The notes under the pieces were generated by a model. The model saw nothing but the letters and a program-made list of their open reading frames with translations. It made no database searches and was not told the DNA's origin. 14,165 nucleotides of DNA from Flavobacteriales bacterium (GTDB lineage: Bacteria; Bacteroidota; Bacteroidia; Flavobacteriales; Flavobacteriaceae). Positions 6,605-14,165 of this stretch are shown here, one piece after another. Positions within the stretch are counted from its first letter, which is position 1, and every line of letters starts with the position of its first letter. The stretch lies in the NCBI GenBank assembly GCA_002747735.1, contig PDQE01000072.1, positions 1 to 14,165 of the forward strand, in the 5' to 3' direction. The translations under genes were made by a program, and so were the position numbers.

Positions 6605-8803
6605 TTAATTTGCTACTTCGCTCAAAAATTTAATTCGCATAAGCCGCAATTCTTCTTCATCGTATTCGCCTTCAAATTCATCTAAGGCATCTTGTATTCT
6701 ATCGGCTTCTGCTTCCAGAAAGTATTCGTAAATCTCCTCCTGTTGTTCTTCATCCAGCAATTCATCCAGACAGTAACCAATATTTAACTTGGTTCCGGAA
6801 TATACAATTCGTTCCATTTCGGTGGTAAGTTCTTTCATATTCAAACCTTTGGATTTGGCAATATCTATAAGTGGCAATTTCTTATCCGTATTTTGAATAA
6901 TAAAGAGCTTTAAGGCTGAATTAGAACCGGTAGTCTTTACAATTAAATCATCCGGACGGGTAATGTCATTATCGTTTACATAACGCTCTATCAGTTCTAT
7001 AAAAGGCTTACCGTATTTTCGGGCTTTGCCATCGCCTACTCCGTGCACATTAGACAATTCTTCCAGTGTAATAGGATATTTTATGGTCATATCCTGCAGA
7101 GAAGGATCTTGGAATACGGCAAAAGGTGGTACTTTTTTTTGTTTACCCACTTTTTTACGCAGGTCTTTTAGCATGGCCATCAACTGTTTATCCGCTCCTA
7201 CGGTGCTGCTCTTATCCTGAGATATGATACTATCGTCAGTATTATGTGTGTACACATGGTCTTCGGTCATCATAAAAGAATGCGGATTTTTAATAAAATT
7301 CATCCCTTTTTTGGTGAGTTTTAAAACACCGTATTGCTCTATTTCTTTAGAAATATAACCCGCTACCAACACTTGCCTTAACAAGGCCATCCAGTAATGC
7401 GGCTCTTTATTCTTACCCTTACCAAAAAAGGATTTTTGTGTGGTCTTCCTTGCCCTTAACAAGGCATTTTCTTTACCTACTAATATGTTGACTATTTCTT
7501 TTGCTTTGTATTCCTGATTGGTATCTTTTATGGTTTGGAGCAATAATTCTAATTCATCCCTCGCCTCTATTTTGGTTTTGGGATTACGAACATTGTCATC
7601 CATATCTGCACCTTCACCGGTTTCTAAGTCAAATTCTTCCCCAAAATAATGGAGCAAAAATTTTCTCCGGCTCATAGATGTTTCAGCATAAGAAACTACT
7701 TCCTGTAAAAGGGCATGGCCTATTTCCTGCTCAGCTACCGGTTTACCGGCTAAAAATTTCTCTAACTTTTCAATGTCCTTATAAGCATAAAAAGCCAGAC
7801 AATGGCCCTCGCCGCCATCTCTGCCTGCCCTACCGGTTTCCTGATAATAACTTTCTAAACTCTTAGGAATATCATGATGAATAACAAACCTTACATCGGG
7901 CTTGTCTATACCCATCCCAAAGGCAATAGTAGCCACCACCACATCTACATCTTCCATAAGGAACATATCCTGATGTTTAGCTCTGGTTTTGGTATCCAAT
8001 CCGGCGTGATAAGGTACAGATTTTATACCGTTTACTGACAGCACCTGATGAATCTCCTCTACTTTCTTTCGGCTAAGGCAATAAATAATACCGCTTTTAC
8101 CTTTATAGTTCCGCACAAACCGGATAATATCTTTTTCTACATCTTTGGTTTTTGGCCTTACCTCGTAAAATAAATTAGGGCGATTAAAAGAGGCTTTATA
8201 CGTAGTAGCATTGGGCACACCAAGGTTTTTTAAAATATCTTCCTGCACTTTTGGTGTAGCCGTAGCAGTAAGACCAATGATAGGCACATCGTCTATTTTA
8301 TTGATAATGTTTTTTAAATTGCGATATTCCGGTCTAAAATCATGGCCCCATTCAGAAATACAATGAGCCTCATCTATGGCAACAAAAGATATTTTTTGAG
8401 ATTTTAAAAAGTCTATATATTCTTCTTTGGTAAGCGATTCCGGTGCTACATAAAGCAATTTTGTAACACCATTTTTAATATCATGCATTACATTATTCAC
8501 CTGAGTCTTGTTGAGTGAAGAATTTAAGACATGGGCTACACCGTCATCTTCGGATATACCCCTTATGGCATCTACTTGGTTTTTCATTAAAGCAATCAAA
8601 GGAGAAATAACTATGGCTGTACCATCCTGAATAAGTGCCGGCAATTGGTAACACAGCGATTTTCCACCACCGGTAGGCATAATAACAAAAGTGTCTTCTT
8701 TATTGATGATACTGGTAATTACTGCCTCTTGAAGTCCTTTAAATTGACTAAAACCAAAATATTTCTTAAGGGATTCTTGTAAGTTTAAATTTGTTTCAAT
8801 CAT
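6605..8803 (-). CDS. recQ: ATP-dependent DNA helicase RecQ
   Basis: A 732-residue 3'-5' superfamily 2 helicase for recombination and replication-fork repair. In order: Walker A TGGGKS (44-49), DEAH box (144-147) with the RecQ aromatic loop SEWGHDFRPEY (150-160), GLTATAT (177-183), YHAGLD (265-270), the arginine-finger motif QETGRAGRDG (321-330), a winged-helix RQC region (about 410-510) and an HRDC domain (about 538-608). The C-terminus continues with a helix-turn-helix-like segment and a strongly acidic tail (about 660-730), longer than E. coli RecQ (about 610). The zinc-binding subdomain lacks all four cysteines: the region from 372 to 410 that aligns with E. coli Cys380, 397, 400 and 403 contains none. 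I recall this loss as common in Bacteroidota RecQ. The gene stands alone on the minus strand, divergent from kdsD. Confidence 0.96.
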   Translation of the reverse strand: MIETNLNLQESLKKYFGFSQFKGLQEAVITSIINKEDTFVIMPTGGGKSLCYQLPALIQDGTAIVISPLIALMKNQVDAIRGISEDDGVAHVLNSSLNKTQVNNVMHDIKNGVTKLLYVAPESLTKEEYIDFLKSQKISFVAIDEAHCISEWGHDFRPEYRNLKNIINKIDDVPIIGLTATATPKVQEDILKNLGVPNATTYKASFNRPNLFYEVRPKTKDVEKDIIRFVRNYKGKSGIIYCLSRKKVEEIHQVLSVNGIKSVPYHAGLDTKTRAKHQDMFLMEDVDVVVATIAFGMGIDKPDVRFVIHHDIPKSLESYYQETGRAGRDGGEGHCLAFYAYKDIEKLEKFLAGKPVAEQEIGHALLQEVVSYAETSMSRRKFLLHYFGEEFDLETGEGADMDDNVRNPKTKIEARDELELLLQTIKDTNQEYKAKEIVNILVGKENALLRARKTTQKSFFGKGKNKEPHYWMALLRQVLVAGYISKEIEQYGVLKLTKKGMNFIKNPHSFMMTEDHVYTHNTDDSIISQDKSSTVGADKQLMAMLKDLRKKVGKQKKVPPFAVFQDPSLQDMTIKYPITLEELSNVHGVGDGKARKYGKPFIELIERYVNDNDITRPDDLIVKTTGSNSALKLFIIQNTDKKLPLIDIAKSKGLNMKELTTEMERIVYSGTKLNIGYCLDELLDEEQQEEIYEYFLEAEADRIQDALDEFEGEYDEEELRLMRIKFLSEVAN

Positions 8804-8827
8804 TTATATTTTATCTATTATTTTAGA

Positions 8828-8843
8828 TACATTTGCAAATAAA
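8828..8843. promoter_or_regulatory. Overlapping divergent promoter elements of recQ and kdsD
   Basis: The 74-base gap between the two genes contains TACATTTG at 8828-8835, a perfect TAnnTTTG -7 box directed at kdsD, 42 bases before its ATG. On the other strand TTTATTTG (8843 to 8836) matches seven of eight positions and points at recQ, 32 bases before its ATG. Between them they form the perfect ten-base palindrome ATTTGCAAAT (8831-8840). No convincing TTG -33 elements were found at the right distances. Confidence 0.45.
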
Positions 8844-8877
8844 GATACAATTTTATTTTAAATCTAAAGTATTTTAA

Positions 8878-9846
8878 ATGTCCGGAGGTAAAAAAAGCAT
8901 TTTACAACTTGCCAAACAAACTTTTACCATTGAGAGTAAAGCGGTAGCTAATTTAGTAAATTATTTAGACTTTAACTTTGAAAATGCTGTTAAAACTATT
9001 CTCAAATCAGAAGGAAGAGTAATTATAACCGGTATAGGCAAGAGTGCTAATATAGCCACCAAAATTGTAGCCACCTTAAATTCTACCGGTACGCCCGCTA
9101 TTTTTATGCATGCAGCGGATGCTATTCATGGTGATTTGGGCATTGTGCAACAAGACGATGTTGTCATCTGTATCTCAAAAAGTGGAAACACTCCCGAAAT
9201 AAAAGTGCTTATCCCGCTGATAAAAGATGCTGGCAATACCATTATTGCCATTACAGGAAATACAGATTCTTTTTTGGCTCATAATGCTAATTATATCCTA
9301 AATACTACCGTGGAAGAAGAAGCCTGTAGCAATAATCTTGCCCCTACCACCAGTACTACGGCTCAGTTGGTAATGGGTGATGCCCTGGCAATATGTTTGT
9401 TGGAAATGAAAGAATTTACCAGTAAAGATTTTGCCAAATACCATCCCGGTGGCACTTTGGGCAAAAAATTGTACTTAAGGGTATCAGACATTATCCAAAA
9501 GAACAATATCCCACAAGTAAAAGATACGGATGCAATAACCAAGGTAATTGTTGAGATTTCCGAAAAACGGCTGGGAGCAACTGCAGTACTAAAAAACGGC
9601 CGGATTATAGGCATTATTACCGATGGCGATATACGGCGAATGATTAGCAATTACAATAATTTTCTAGATTTAACCGCCGCAGACGTTATGGGCAAAAACC
9701 CAAAAACCATAAACACCAACGAAATGGCAGTAGCCGCTCTGGACTTGATGCAAGAGAATAATATCACCCAACTGCTGGTAACGGAAAACGGCCAATATGT
9801 GGGCGTAGTTCACCTGCACGATTTATTAAAAGAAGGAATATTTTAA
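8878..9846 (+). CDS. kdsD: D-arabinose-5-phosphate isomerase (KpsF/GutQ/KdsD family)
   Basis: A 322-residue enzyme interconverting D-ribulose 5-phosphate and D-arabinose 5-phosphate, the first committed step toward Kdo for lipopolysaccharide. An N-terminal SIS domain (about 35-175) is followed by two CBS domains (about 200-260 and 268-322). Catalytic positions corresponding to E. coli KdsD are visible: Lys55 in GIGKSAN, Glu107 in SGNTPEI, Glu148 in the EEEAC segment and His189 in YHPGGTLGKKL. SKSGNTPEI is the sugar-phosphate-binding SIS motif. Length matches the family (about 320-330). tatC starts one base after its stop codon, so the two are co-transcribed. The CBS pair suggests allosteric control by a nucleotide or sugar nucleotide, which is general family knowledge. 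Confidence 0.95.
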   Translation: MSGGKKSILQLAKQTFTIESKAVANLVNYLDFNFENAVKTILKSEGRVIITGIGKSANIATKIVATLNSTGTPAIFMHAADAIHGDLGIVQQDDVVICISKSGNTPEIKVLIPLIKDAGNTIIAITGNTDSFLAHNANYILNTTVEEEACSNNLAPTTSTTAQLVMGDALAICLLEMKEFTSKDFAKYHPGGTLGKKLYLRVSDIIQKNNIPQVKDTDAITKVIVEISEKRLGATAVLKNGRIIGIITDGDIRRMISNYNNFLDLTAADVMGKNPKTINTNEMAVAALDLMQENNITQLLVTENGQYVGVVHLHDLLKEGIF

Positions 9847-9847
9847 A

Positions 9848-10657
9848 ATGACAAAAAATCAATCGAATGAAATGTCGTTTTTGGACCATTTGGAAGTACT
9901 CCGATGGACCTTGGTACGTTCTACACTGGCAGTATTAATAGCCAGTTCTATTGCATTTGTAATGAAAGGTTTTATTTTTAATAAAATTATTTTATTGCCC
10001 AAAGATGCTAATTTTTTAACTTACCGCGTGCTCTGCAAAATTTCGCAGGCTATTGGTACAGAAGGGCTTTGTATAGATGAAATACCGTTTATAGTCCAAA
10101 ACAGAACTATGGCCGGCCAGTTTTCGGCACATATCTGGACTTCTATTACGGCTGGGTTTATAGTAGCTTTCCCTTACATTTTATTTGAAATATGGAAGTT
10201 TATTAAACCGGCTTTGTATGCCAACGAAAAAAAATATGCCCGAAGTTTTATTTTTATTTCTTCGTTTTTATTTTTTATAGGCATCTTTTTTGGCTACTAC
10301 CTTATTTCTCCGCTTTCTATAAATTTTCTGGGAGCCTATCGGGTATCGAACGAAATAAATAATAATATTGACCTCCCTTCTTATATAAGTTTATTACGAG
10401 CCTCGGTGCTTTCATCAGGACTTATTTTTGAAATACCTATAATTATTTATTTTTTATCAAAACTGGGATTGGTTACCCCTGACTTTTTAAAGAAATACAG
10501 AAAATACGCTTTTGTATTGGTGCTTATTCTGGCAGCCATTATAACCCCGCCGGATGTAATTAGTCAGTTTATCGTGGCTATACCAATGATTATTTTATAT
10601 GAAATTAGTATTTTTATTTCTAAAATAGTGGTAAAAAGGCAAAAAGCAACAGGCTAA
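9848..10657 (+). CDS. tatC: Twin-arginine translocase subunit TatC
   Basis: A 269-residue inner-membrane protein with about six transmembrane segments (near 21-44, 97-118, 133-156, 181-207, 220-233 and 238-261). It is the receptor for twin-arginine signal peptides of folded exported proteins. Conserved TatC features include FLDHLEVLR (11-19) with the signal-peptide-contacting Glu16, the cytoplasmic loop FEIWKFIKPALYANEKK with Glu127 in the position of E. coli Glu103, and TPPDVISQ with Asp236. The first periplasmic loop (about 45-95) is longer than in E. coli TatC and holds two cysteines (63 and 75), a form I associate with Bacteroidota. No tatA is in the window. It follows kdsD by a single base and precedes lptB by 29. 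Confidence 0.96.
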   Translation: MTKNQSNEMSFLDHLEVLRWTLVRSTLAVLIASSIAFVMKGFIFNKIILLPKDANFLTYRVLCKISQAIGTEGLCIDEIPFIVQNRTMAGQFSAHIWTSITAGFIVAFPYILFEIWKFIKPALYANEKKYARSFIFISSFLFFIGIFFGYYLISPLSINFLGAYRVSNEINNNIDLPSYISLLRASVLSSGLIFEIPIIIYFLSKLGLVTPDFLKKYRKYAFVLVLILAAIITPPDVISQFIVAIPMIILYEISIFISKIVVKRQKATG

Positions 10658-10686
10658 TGAATTAATAAAAGGGCGAATATAAAAAT

Positions 10687-11424
10687 ATGATATTAAGAGT
10701 AGAAAATATTAAAAAAACCTATGGCAAGAGAACTGTGGTAAAAGGCATATCCCTACAAGTGGAACAAGGCAACATAGTAGGGTTACTGGGGCCAAACGGA
10801 GCCGGAAAAACCACTTCTTTTTACATGATAGTAGGCATGATAAAACCCAATGCCGGCCATATTTTTTTAGATAATGAAGACATCACCGAAGCCTCTATGT
10901 ACAAAAGGGCTCAGAAAGGAATTGGCTATCTGGCACAAGAGGCCTCCGTCTTTAGAAAACTGTCTGTAGAAGACAATATAATGGCGGTTTTGCAGTTTTC
11001 AAAACTGTCTAAAAAAGAACAAAAAGAAAAATTGGAGTCACTTATAGAAGAATTTGGCTTAAACCACGTAAGAAAAAACCGTGGCGATTTACTCTCAGGG
11101 GGCGAACGCAGACGTACGGAAATAGCACGGGCATTAGCCTCTGACCCCAATTTTATTTTACTGGACGAGCCATTTGCCGGTGTAGATCCCATAGCCGTAG
11201 AAGACATACAAAGTATAGTTTCTCATTTAAAAGACAGAAATATAGGAATCCTAATTACAGATCATAATGTACAGGAAACATTAGCTATTACTGATAGAAC
11301 CTATCTTATGTTTGAAGGCGGAATTTTAAAAGAAGGCACCCCTGAAGAACTGGCAACTGATGAAATGGTGCGTAAAGTCTATCTGGGGGAGTCCTTTGAG
11401 CTAAAAAAAACAAGGCGGAAGTAG
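10687..11424 (+). CDS. lptB: LPS export ABC transporter ATP-binding protein LptB
   Basis: A 245-residue ABC ATPase. Walker A GPNGAGKT (35-42), Q-loop Gln84 in [13 protein letters not shown], signature LSGGE (136-140), Walker B FILLDEP with Asp160 and Glu161, and H-loop His193 in ITDHNVQET are all intact. The sequences [12 protein letters not shown] and [12 protein letters not shown] are characteristic of LptB, which powers extraction of lipopolysaccharide from the inner membrane with LptF/LptG/LptC. The neighbouring kdsD gene makes the Kdo precursor for the same molecule, so the three-gene run has an envelope theme. An AAAGGG sequence lies upstream of the ATG. Nothing unusual in length or motifs. 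Confidence 0.96.
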   Translation: MILRVENIKKTYGKRTVVKGISLQVEQGNIVGLLGPNGAGKTTSFYMIVGMIKPNAGHIFLDNEDITEASMYKRAQKGIGYLAQEASVFRKLSVEDNIMAVLQFSKLSKKEQKEKLESLIEEFGLNHVRKNRGDLLSGGERRRTEIARALASDPNFILLDEPFAGVDPIAVEDIQSIVSHLKDRNIGILITDHNVQETLAITDRTYLMFEGGILKEGTPEELATDEMVRKVYLGESFELKKTRRK

Positions 11425-11593
11425 CCGGTAAATTTCAGCTATAAGGTTTGAGATAAAACACAGTCAACAGTTGGCTTTAGCAGCAAAAAATATTTTAGAG
11501 TTTGTAATTTACAACTTATGATATAAAAAGTAAAAATAACTATAGACTCATAAACCAATTAACTTAATAACTCAATAACCATTAACTAAACCG
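11425..11593 (+). promoter_or_regulatory. Intergenic region with candidate yebC promoter
   Basis: This 169-base gap has no gene. TATTTTAG at 11491-11498 matches seven of eight -7 consensus positions, with TTG at 11471-11473 exactly 17 bases upstream. A near-perfect palindrome, TTGTAA-T-TTACAA (11502-11514), follows directly. The stretch just before yebC (about 11540-11590) is made of loosely repeated TAACT and CAATAAC-like units, a common look of flavobacterial leaders. Confidence 0.3.
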
Positions 11594-12307
11594 ATGGGAA
11601 GAGCATTTGAATTTAGAAAAACCAGAAAACTAAAACGTTGGTCGGCTATGGCCAAGACGTTTACAAAATTGGGCAAAGAAATCGTAATGGCGGTAAAAGA
11701 AGGCGGGCCGGATCCGGAAGCCAATTCAAGGCTGCGGGTGGTAATTCAGAATGCCAAGGCTGCCAATATGCCCAAAGACAATATAGAAAGGGCTATAAAA
11801 AGAGCATCGGACAAAGACACTTCTGATTATAGAGAAGTATTGTTTGAAGGCTATGCACCGCATGGCATTGCCGTTTTGGTTGAAACTGCCACGGATAACA
11901 ACAACCGTACCGTAGCTAATGTAAGAGCAGCCTTTAACAAGGCCGATGGAGCCTTAGGCAAGTCAGGCTCTGTAGTCTTTATATTTGAACATGTGGTCAA
12001 TTTTAGAATAAACACAGACAACTTACCCGTGGATTTGGAAACTCTGGAACTGGAACTGATTGATTTTGAAGTGGACGAAATGTTTGAAGCTGAAGACGGT
12101 TTGATGATTTATGCCCCTTTTGAACAATTTGGAGCTATCCAATCGTATCTAGAAGAGAATAACATCGAAATATTATCATCGGAATTTGAACGTATCCCCA
12201 CAAGTACTAAAAAACTTTCTGAAGAACAAAAAGCAGACGTAGAAAAATTATTGGACTTACTGGAAGAAGAAGATGATGTAAATAATGTTTATCACAATAT
12301 GTTGTAA
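11594..12307 (+). CDS. yebC: YebC/PmpR/TACO1-family protein
   Basis: A 237-residue member of the YebC family. The N-terminus reads MGRAFEFRKTRKLKRW instead of the MAGHSKWANIKHRK of E. coli YebC, which is the variant found in Bacteroidota. Then come the family blocks FTKLGKEI (23-30), NSRLRVVIQNAKAANMPKDNIERAI, the YAPHGIAVLVETATDNNNRT segment and a GSVVFIF strand, ending in an acidic tail. Older annotation calls these transcriptional regulators. More recent work on relatives (mitochondrial TACO1, bacterial YebC2) supports a ribosome-associated role in relieving stalling at proline-rich stretches. Which applies here is unknown. It is 36 bases upstream of tsaE and probably shares its transcript. 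Confidence 0.94.
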   Translation: MGRAFEFRKTRKLKRWSAMAKTFTKLGKEIVMAVKEGGPDPEANSRLRVVIQNAKAANMPKDNIERAIKRASDKDTSDYREVLFEGYAPHGIAVLVETATDNNNRTVANVRAAFNKADGALGKSGSVVFIFEHVVNFRINTDNLPVDLETLELELIDFEVDEMFEAEDGLMIYAPFEQFGAIQSYLEENNIEILSSEFERIPTSTKKLSEEQKADVEKLLDLLEEEDDVNNVYHNML

Positions 12308-12342
12308 TCCAACAAACATATTTTGAACTTATCAATAAGGCA

Positions 12343-12756
12343 ATGCAAAAAACCTACCAACTAAGCCAGATTTCTGAAGTGGTATCAGAAATTATCTCCA
12401 AGATTAAATCAAATGTAATATTGTTTTATGGCAAAATGGGTGTAGGCAAAACTACGCTGATAAAAGAATTGGTGCAACAACTTGGCAGTACTGATACAGC
12501 CTCCTCCCCTACCTTTTCATTGGTAAATGAATATTTAACAGCAAGTGGAAAACATATTTATCATTTTGATTTTTACCGGATAAATACCGAAGAAGAAGCC
12601 ATGGACATGGGTATTGAAGAATATTTTTACAGCGGCAACCTATGTTTAATAGAATGGCCGGATAAAATAAAAAATTTATTACCTTTAACGGCAGATATTA
12701 TCCAATTATCACAAAATGAGGATAATACAAGAACCATTACCTTAAACCAACTATAG
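12343..12756 (+). CDS. tsaE: tRNA threonylcarbamoyladenosine biosynthesis protein TsaE
   Basis: A 137-residue small P-loop ATPase that partners with TsaB and TsaD in making the t6A modification at position 37 of ANN-decoding tRNAs. Walker A is GKMGVGKTT (30-38). The family blocks SSPTFSLVNEY (54-64), HFDFYRI (74-80), the acidic EEEAMDMGIEEYF and LIEWPDK (102-108) are all present. Length is typical. The following gene begins at the base after its stop codon, implying tight co-transcription, an arrangement seen widely in flavobacteria although no functional link is known. Confidence 0.95.
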   Translation: MQKTYQLSQISEVVSEIISKIKSNVILFYGKMGVGKTTLIKELVQQLGSTDTASSPTFSLVNEYLTASGKHIYHFDFYRINTEEEAMDMGIEEYFYSGNLCLIEWPDKIKNLLPLTADIIQLSQNEDNTRTITLNQL

Positions 12757-13959
12757 ATGAGCAAAAAGCATAAAACGCCTTTTAGCAAGCACGAACTTCT
12801 ACCCAAACCGGAAATGCTGGAAGTAAAGAACAAAAAGGGGGAATTGTTTATAGGCATCCCCAAAGAAATGCACTTACAAGAAAAACGTATTTGCCTAACC
12901 CCTGATGCTGTGGCCGCCCTTACCGGAAACGGGCATAGAATAATCATTGAATCCGGTGCGGGAATTGGCTCTAACTATTCAGACAACGATTATTCCGAAG
13001 CCGGAGCCAAAATTTCTTATGATACGGAAGAAATATTTGGCTGTAATTTGGTAATAAAGGTAGAACCGCCTACCATCAGAGAAATTGAATTTATAAAGCC
13101 ACAAAGCGTGTTATTCTCGGCTTTACAATTAAAAACACAAAACAAAGAATATTTTGAAGCCCTGGCAAAAAAACGGATTACAGCCATTGCATTTGACTTT
13201 ATTTCCGATGAACACGGTGTATTTCCGGTAGTAAAATCGCTCAGTGAAATTGCAGGTATTTCGGCTATTTTAATTGCTGCGGAATTGATGAATAATTTAG
13301 GTGAGGGCAACGGTTTGTTATTGGGCAATATTGGTGGTGTGCCGCCACCGGAAGTAGTTATTCTGGGTGCGGGCACCGTAGGTGAATTTGCTGCACGGTC
13401 TGCTTTGGGATTGGGAGCAACCGTAAAAGTTTTTGATAGCTCTATCACTAAACTCAGGCGATTACAGTATAATCTGGGCAGTCCGGTCTATACCTCCACC
13501 ATTCAGCCTAAAACCTTACAAAAAGCCCTGATGCGATGCCATGTAGCCATAGGGGCCATACGAGGCAAAACCCGAACTCCGGTAATAGTAAGAGATACCA
13601 TGGTGCAACAAATGAAAGACGGAGCGGTAATAGTGGATGTAAGCATAGATAGTGGTGGTTGTTTTGAAACATCGGAAATAACCAGTCATAAAAAACCCAC
13701 TTTTATAAAACACGGCGTTATACACTATTGTGTTCCTAATATCCCCTCAAGATATGCCCGTACGGCCAGCCAGTCCATTAGCAATATCTTTACGCCGTAT
13801 CTAATGAAAATAGGTGAAGAAGGTGGAATTGAAAACACCGCCAGATTTGACCGCAGCCTGCAAAAAGGCATGTATTTTTATCATGGCATTCTTACAAATA
13901 AAGCCATTGCTCATTGGTTTGACCTACCCTACCGAGACATAAACCTTTTAATTCTCTAA
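12757..13959 (+). CDS. Alanine dehydrogenase/transhydrogenase-family protein with altered active site
   Basis: A 400-residue member of the alanine dehydrogenase/PNT family (characterised Ald enzymes are about 370-380), with an N-terminal extension of about 30 residues rich in Lys and Pro. Substrate-side residues Arg44 (QEKRICLTP) and Lys101 (LVIKVEPP), the NAD motif GAGTVG (204-209) with Asp227 ending the next strand, and Asp298 in VDVSIDSGGCFE match alanine dehydrogenases. The catalytic His of FLHLA in studied enzymes (His96 in Mycobacterium tuberculosis Ald) is Gln124 here (SALQLKTQN). Alanine oxidative deamination is therefore uncertain, and another keto/amino acid or a non-dehydrogenase role is possible. 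It starts directly after tsaE and its stop overlaps the next ATG by one base. Confidence 0.85.
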   Translation: MSKKHKTPFSKHELLPKPEMLEVKNKKGELFIGIPKEMHLQEKRICLTPDAVAALTGNGHRIIIESGAGIGSNYSDNDYSEAGAKISYDTEEIFGCNLVIKVEPPTIREIEFIKPQSVLFSALQLKTQNKEYFEALAKKRITAIAFDFISDEHGVFPVVKSLSEIAGISAILIAAELMNNLGEGNGLLLGNIGGVPPPEVVILGAGTVGEFAARSALGLGATVKVFDSSITKLRRLQYNLGSPVYTSTIQPKTLQKALMRCHVAIGAIRGKTRTPVIVRDTMVQQMKDGAVIVDVSIDSGGCFETSEITSHKKPTFIKHGVIHYCVPNIPSRYARTASQSISNIFTPYLMKIGEEGGIENTARFDRSLQKGMYFYHGILTNKAIAHWFDLPYRDINLLIL

Positions 13960-14165
13960 TGGATACAAAACGTAGATTTTTGTTTTTTGGCGTAGGGTTT
14001 TCATTTGGCCTTATCCTGTTGTTCTTTTTTTTAAACGGTAAAAACGCTTCTTGTAATTATTTGCCCAATGCCAGAATGTTGGAAATTTTAAGAAGCAAGC
14101 ACCGAGTCTATGATGCTCAGGTTATTGAGACAATGAAAAATAAAAATATTGATTCTGCCGAAGTA
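13959..14165 (+). CDS. Small membrane-anchored protein, probably DUF4258-like (3' end outside window)
   Basis: The ATG at 13959 overlaps the preceding TAA by one base (TAATG), and 69 codons are open to the window edge. The product starts MDTKRR, followed by a single hydrophobic segment (about 7-25, rich in Phe, Gly and Leu), and then a soluble part containing NYLPNARMLEILRSK. A basic N-terminus before one transmembrane helix suggests a protein anchored in the inner membrane with a periplasmic domain. From memory, flavobacterial proteins of this form downstream of tsaE and the ald-like gene are annotated DUF4258; the truncated sequence does not let me confirm this. Function unknown. Confidence 0.7.
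   Translation, partial: MDTKRRFLFFGVGFSFGLILLFFFLNGKNASCNYLPNARMLEILRSKHRVYDAQVIETMKNKNIDSAEV

Noticed and set aside
11638..11826. 62-codon open frame on the plus strand within yebC
   Set aside because: It is an alternative frame of the conserved YebC N-terminal region with no separate start signal or known family.
13017..13448. 143-codon open frame on the minus strand inside the alanine-dehydrogenase-like gene
   Set aside because: It lies entirely antisense to a well-conserved NAD-binding region. Its composition (Pro, Ser and Asn rich) is what the complement of that region gives.

Overview
This window looks like chromosomal DNA from a flavobacterium (Bacteroidota, probably Flavobacteriaceae). 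The grounds are AT-rich DNA and promoter -7 boxes of the TAnnTTTG type. The housekeeping genes are also of the Flavobacteriia kind: a RecQ of about 730 residues without zinc cysteines, the order kdsD-tatC-lptB, the YebC variant starting MGRAFEFRK, and tsaE followed by an alanine-dehydrogenase-like gene.

Left half (1-6419): an accessory catabolic cluster built around a divergent intergenic region (1534-1812). Leftwards run a short-chain dehydrogenase and a StyA/IndA-type FAD monooxygenase that leaves the window. Rightwards runs a tight set of four genes: nitrilase, two-cupin gentisate-1,2-dioxygenase-like enzyme, FAH-family hydrolase and maleate cis-trans isomerase. An IclR-family regulator follows. 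The four rightward enzymes suggest a lower pathway: ring cleavage to a maleylpyruvate-type product, direct hydrolysis to maleate plus pyruvate, then isomerisation of maleate to fumarate. The monooxygenase, dehydrogenase and nitrilase would feed an N-containing aromatic (indole-like or nitrile-bearing) into it. The substrate cannot be read from the sequence.

The most striking local feature is in the regulator. Its conserved N-terminus is out of frame with its only plausible start codons, and a run of ten A residues lies exactly at the frame change. One extra A, or a -1 slip, restores a normal IclR protein. A perfect -7 box overlapping an inverted repeat sits just upstream of those start codons.

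Right half (6420-14165): conserved core genes. recQ (minus strand) diverges from kdsD-tatC-lptB (LPS Kdo precursor synthesis, twin-arginine export, LPS transport ATPase). Then come yebC, tsaE, an alanine-dehydrogenase-family gene whose usual active-site His is Gln, and a truncated small membrane-anchored protein at the right edge. No RNA genes, insertion sequences or CRISPR arrays were seen.
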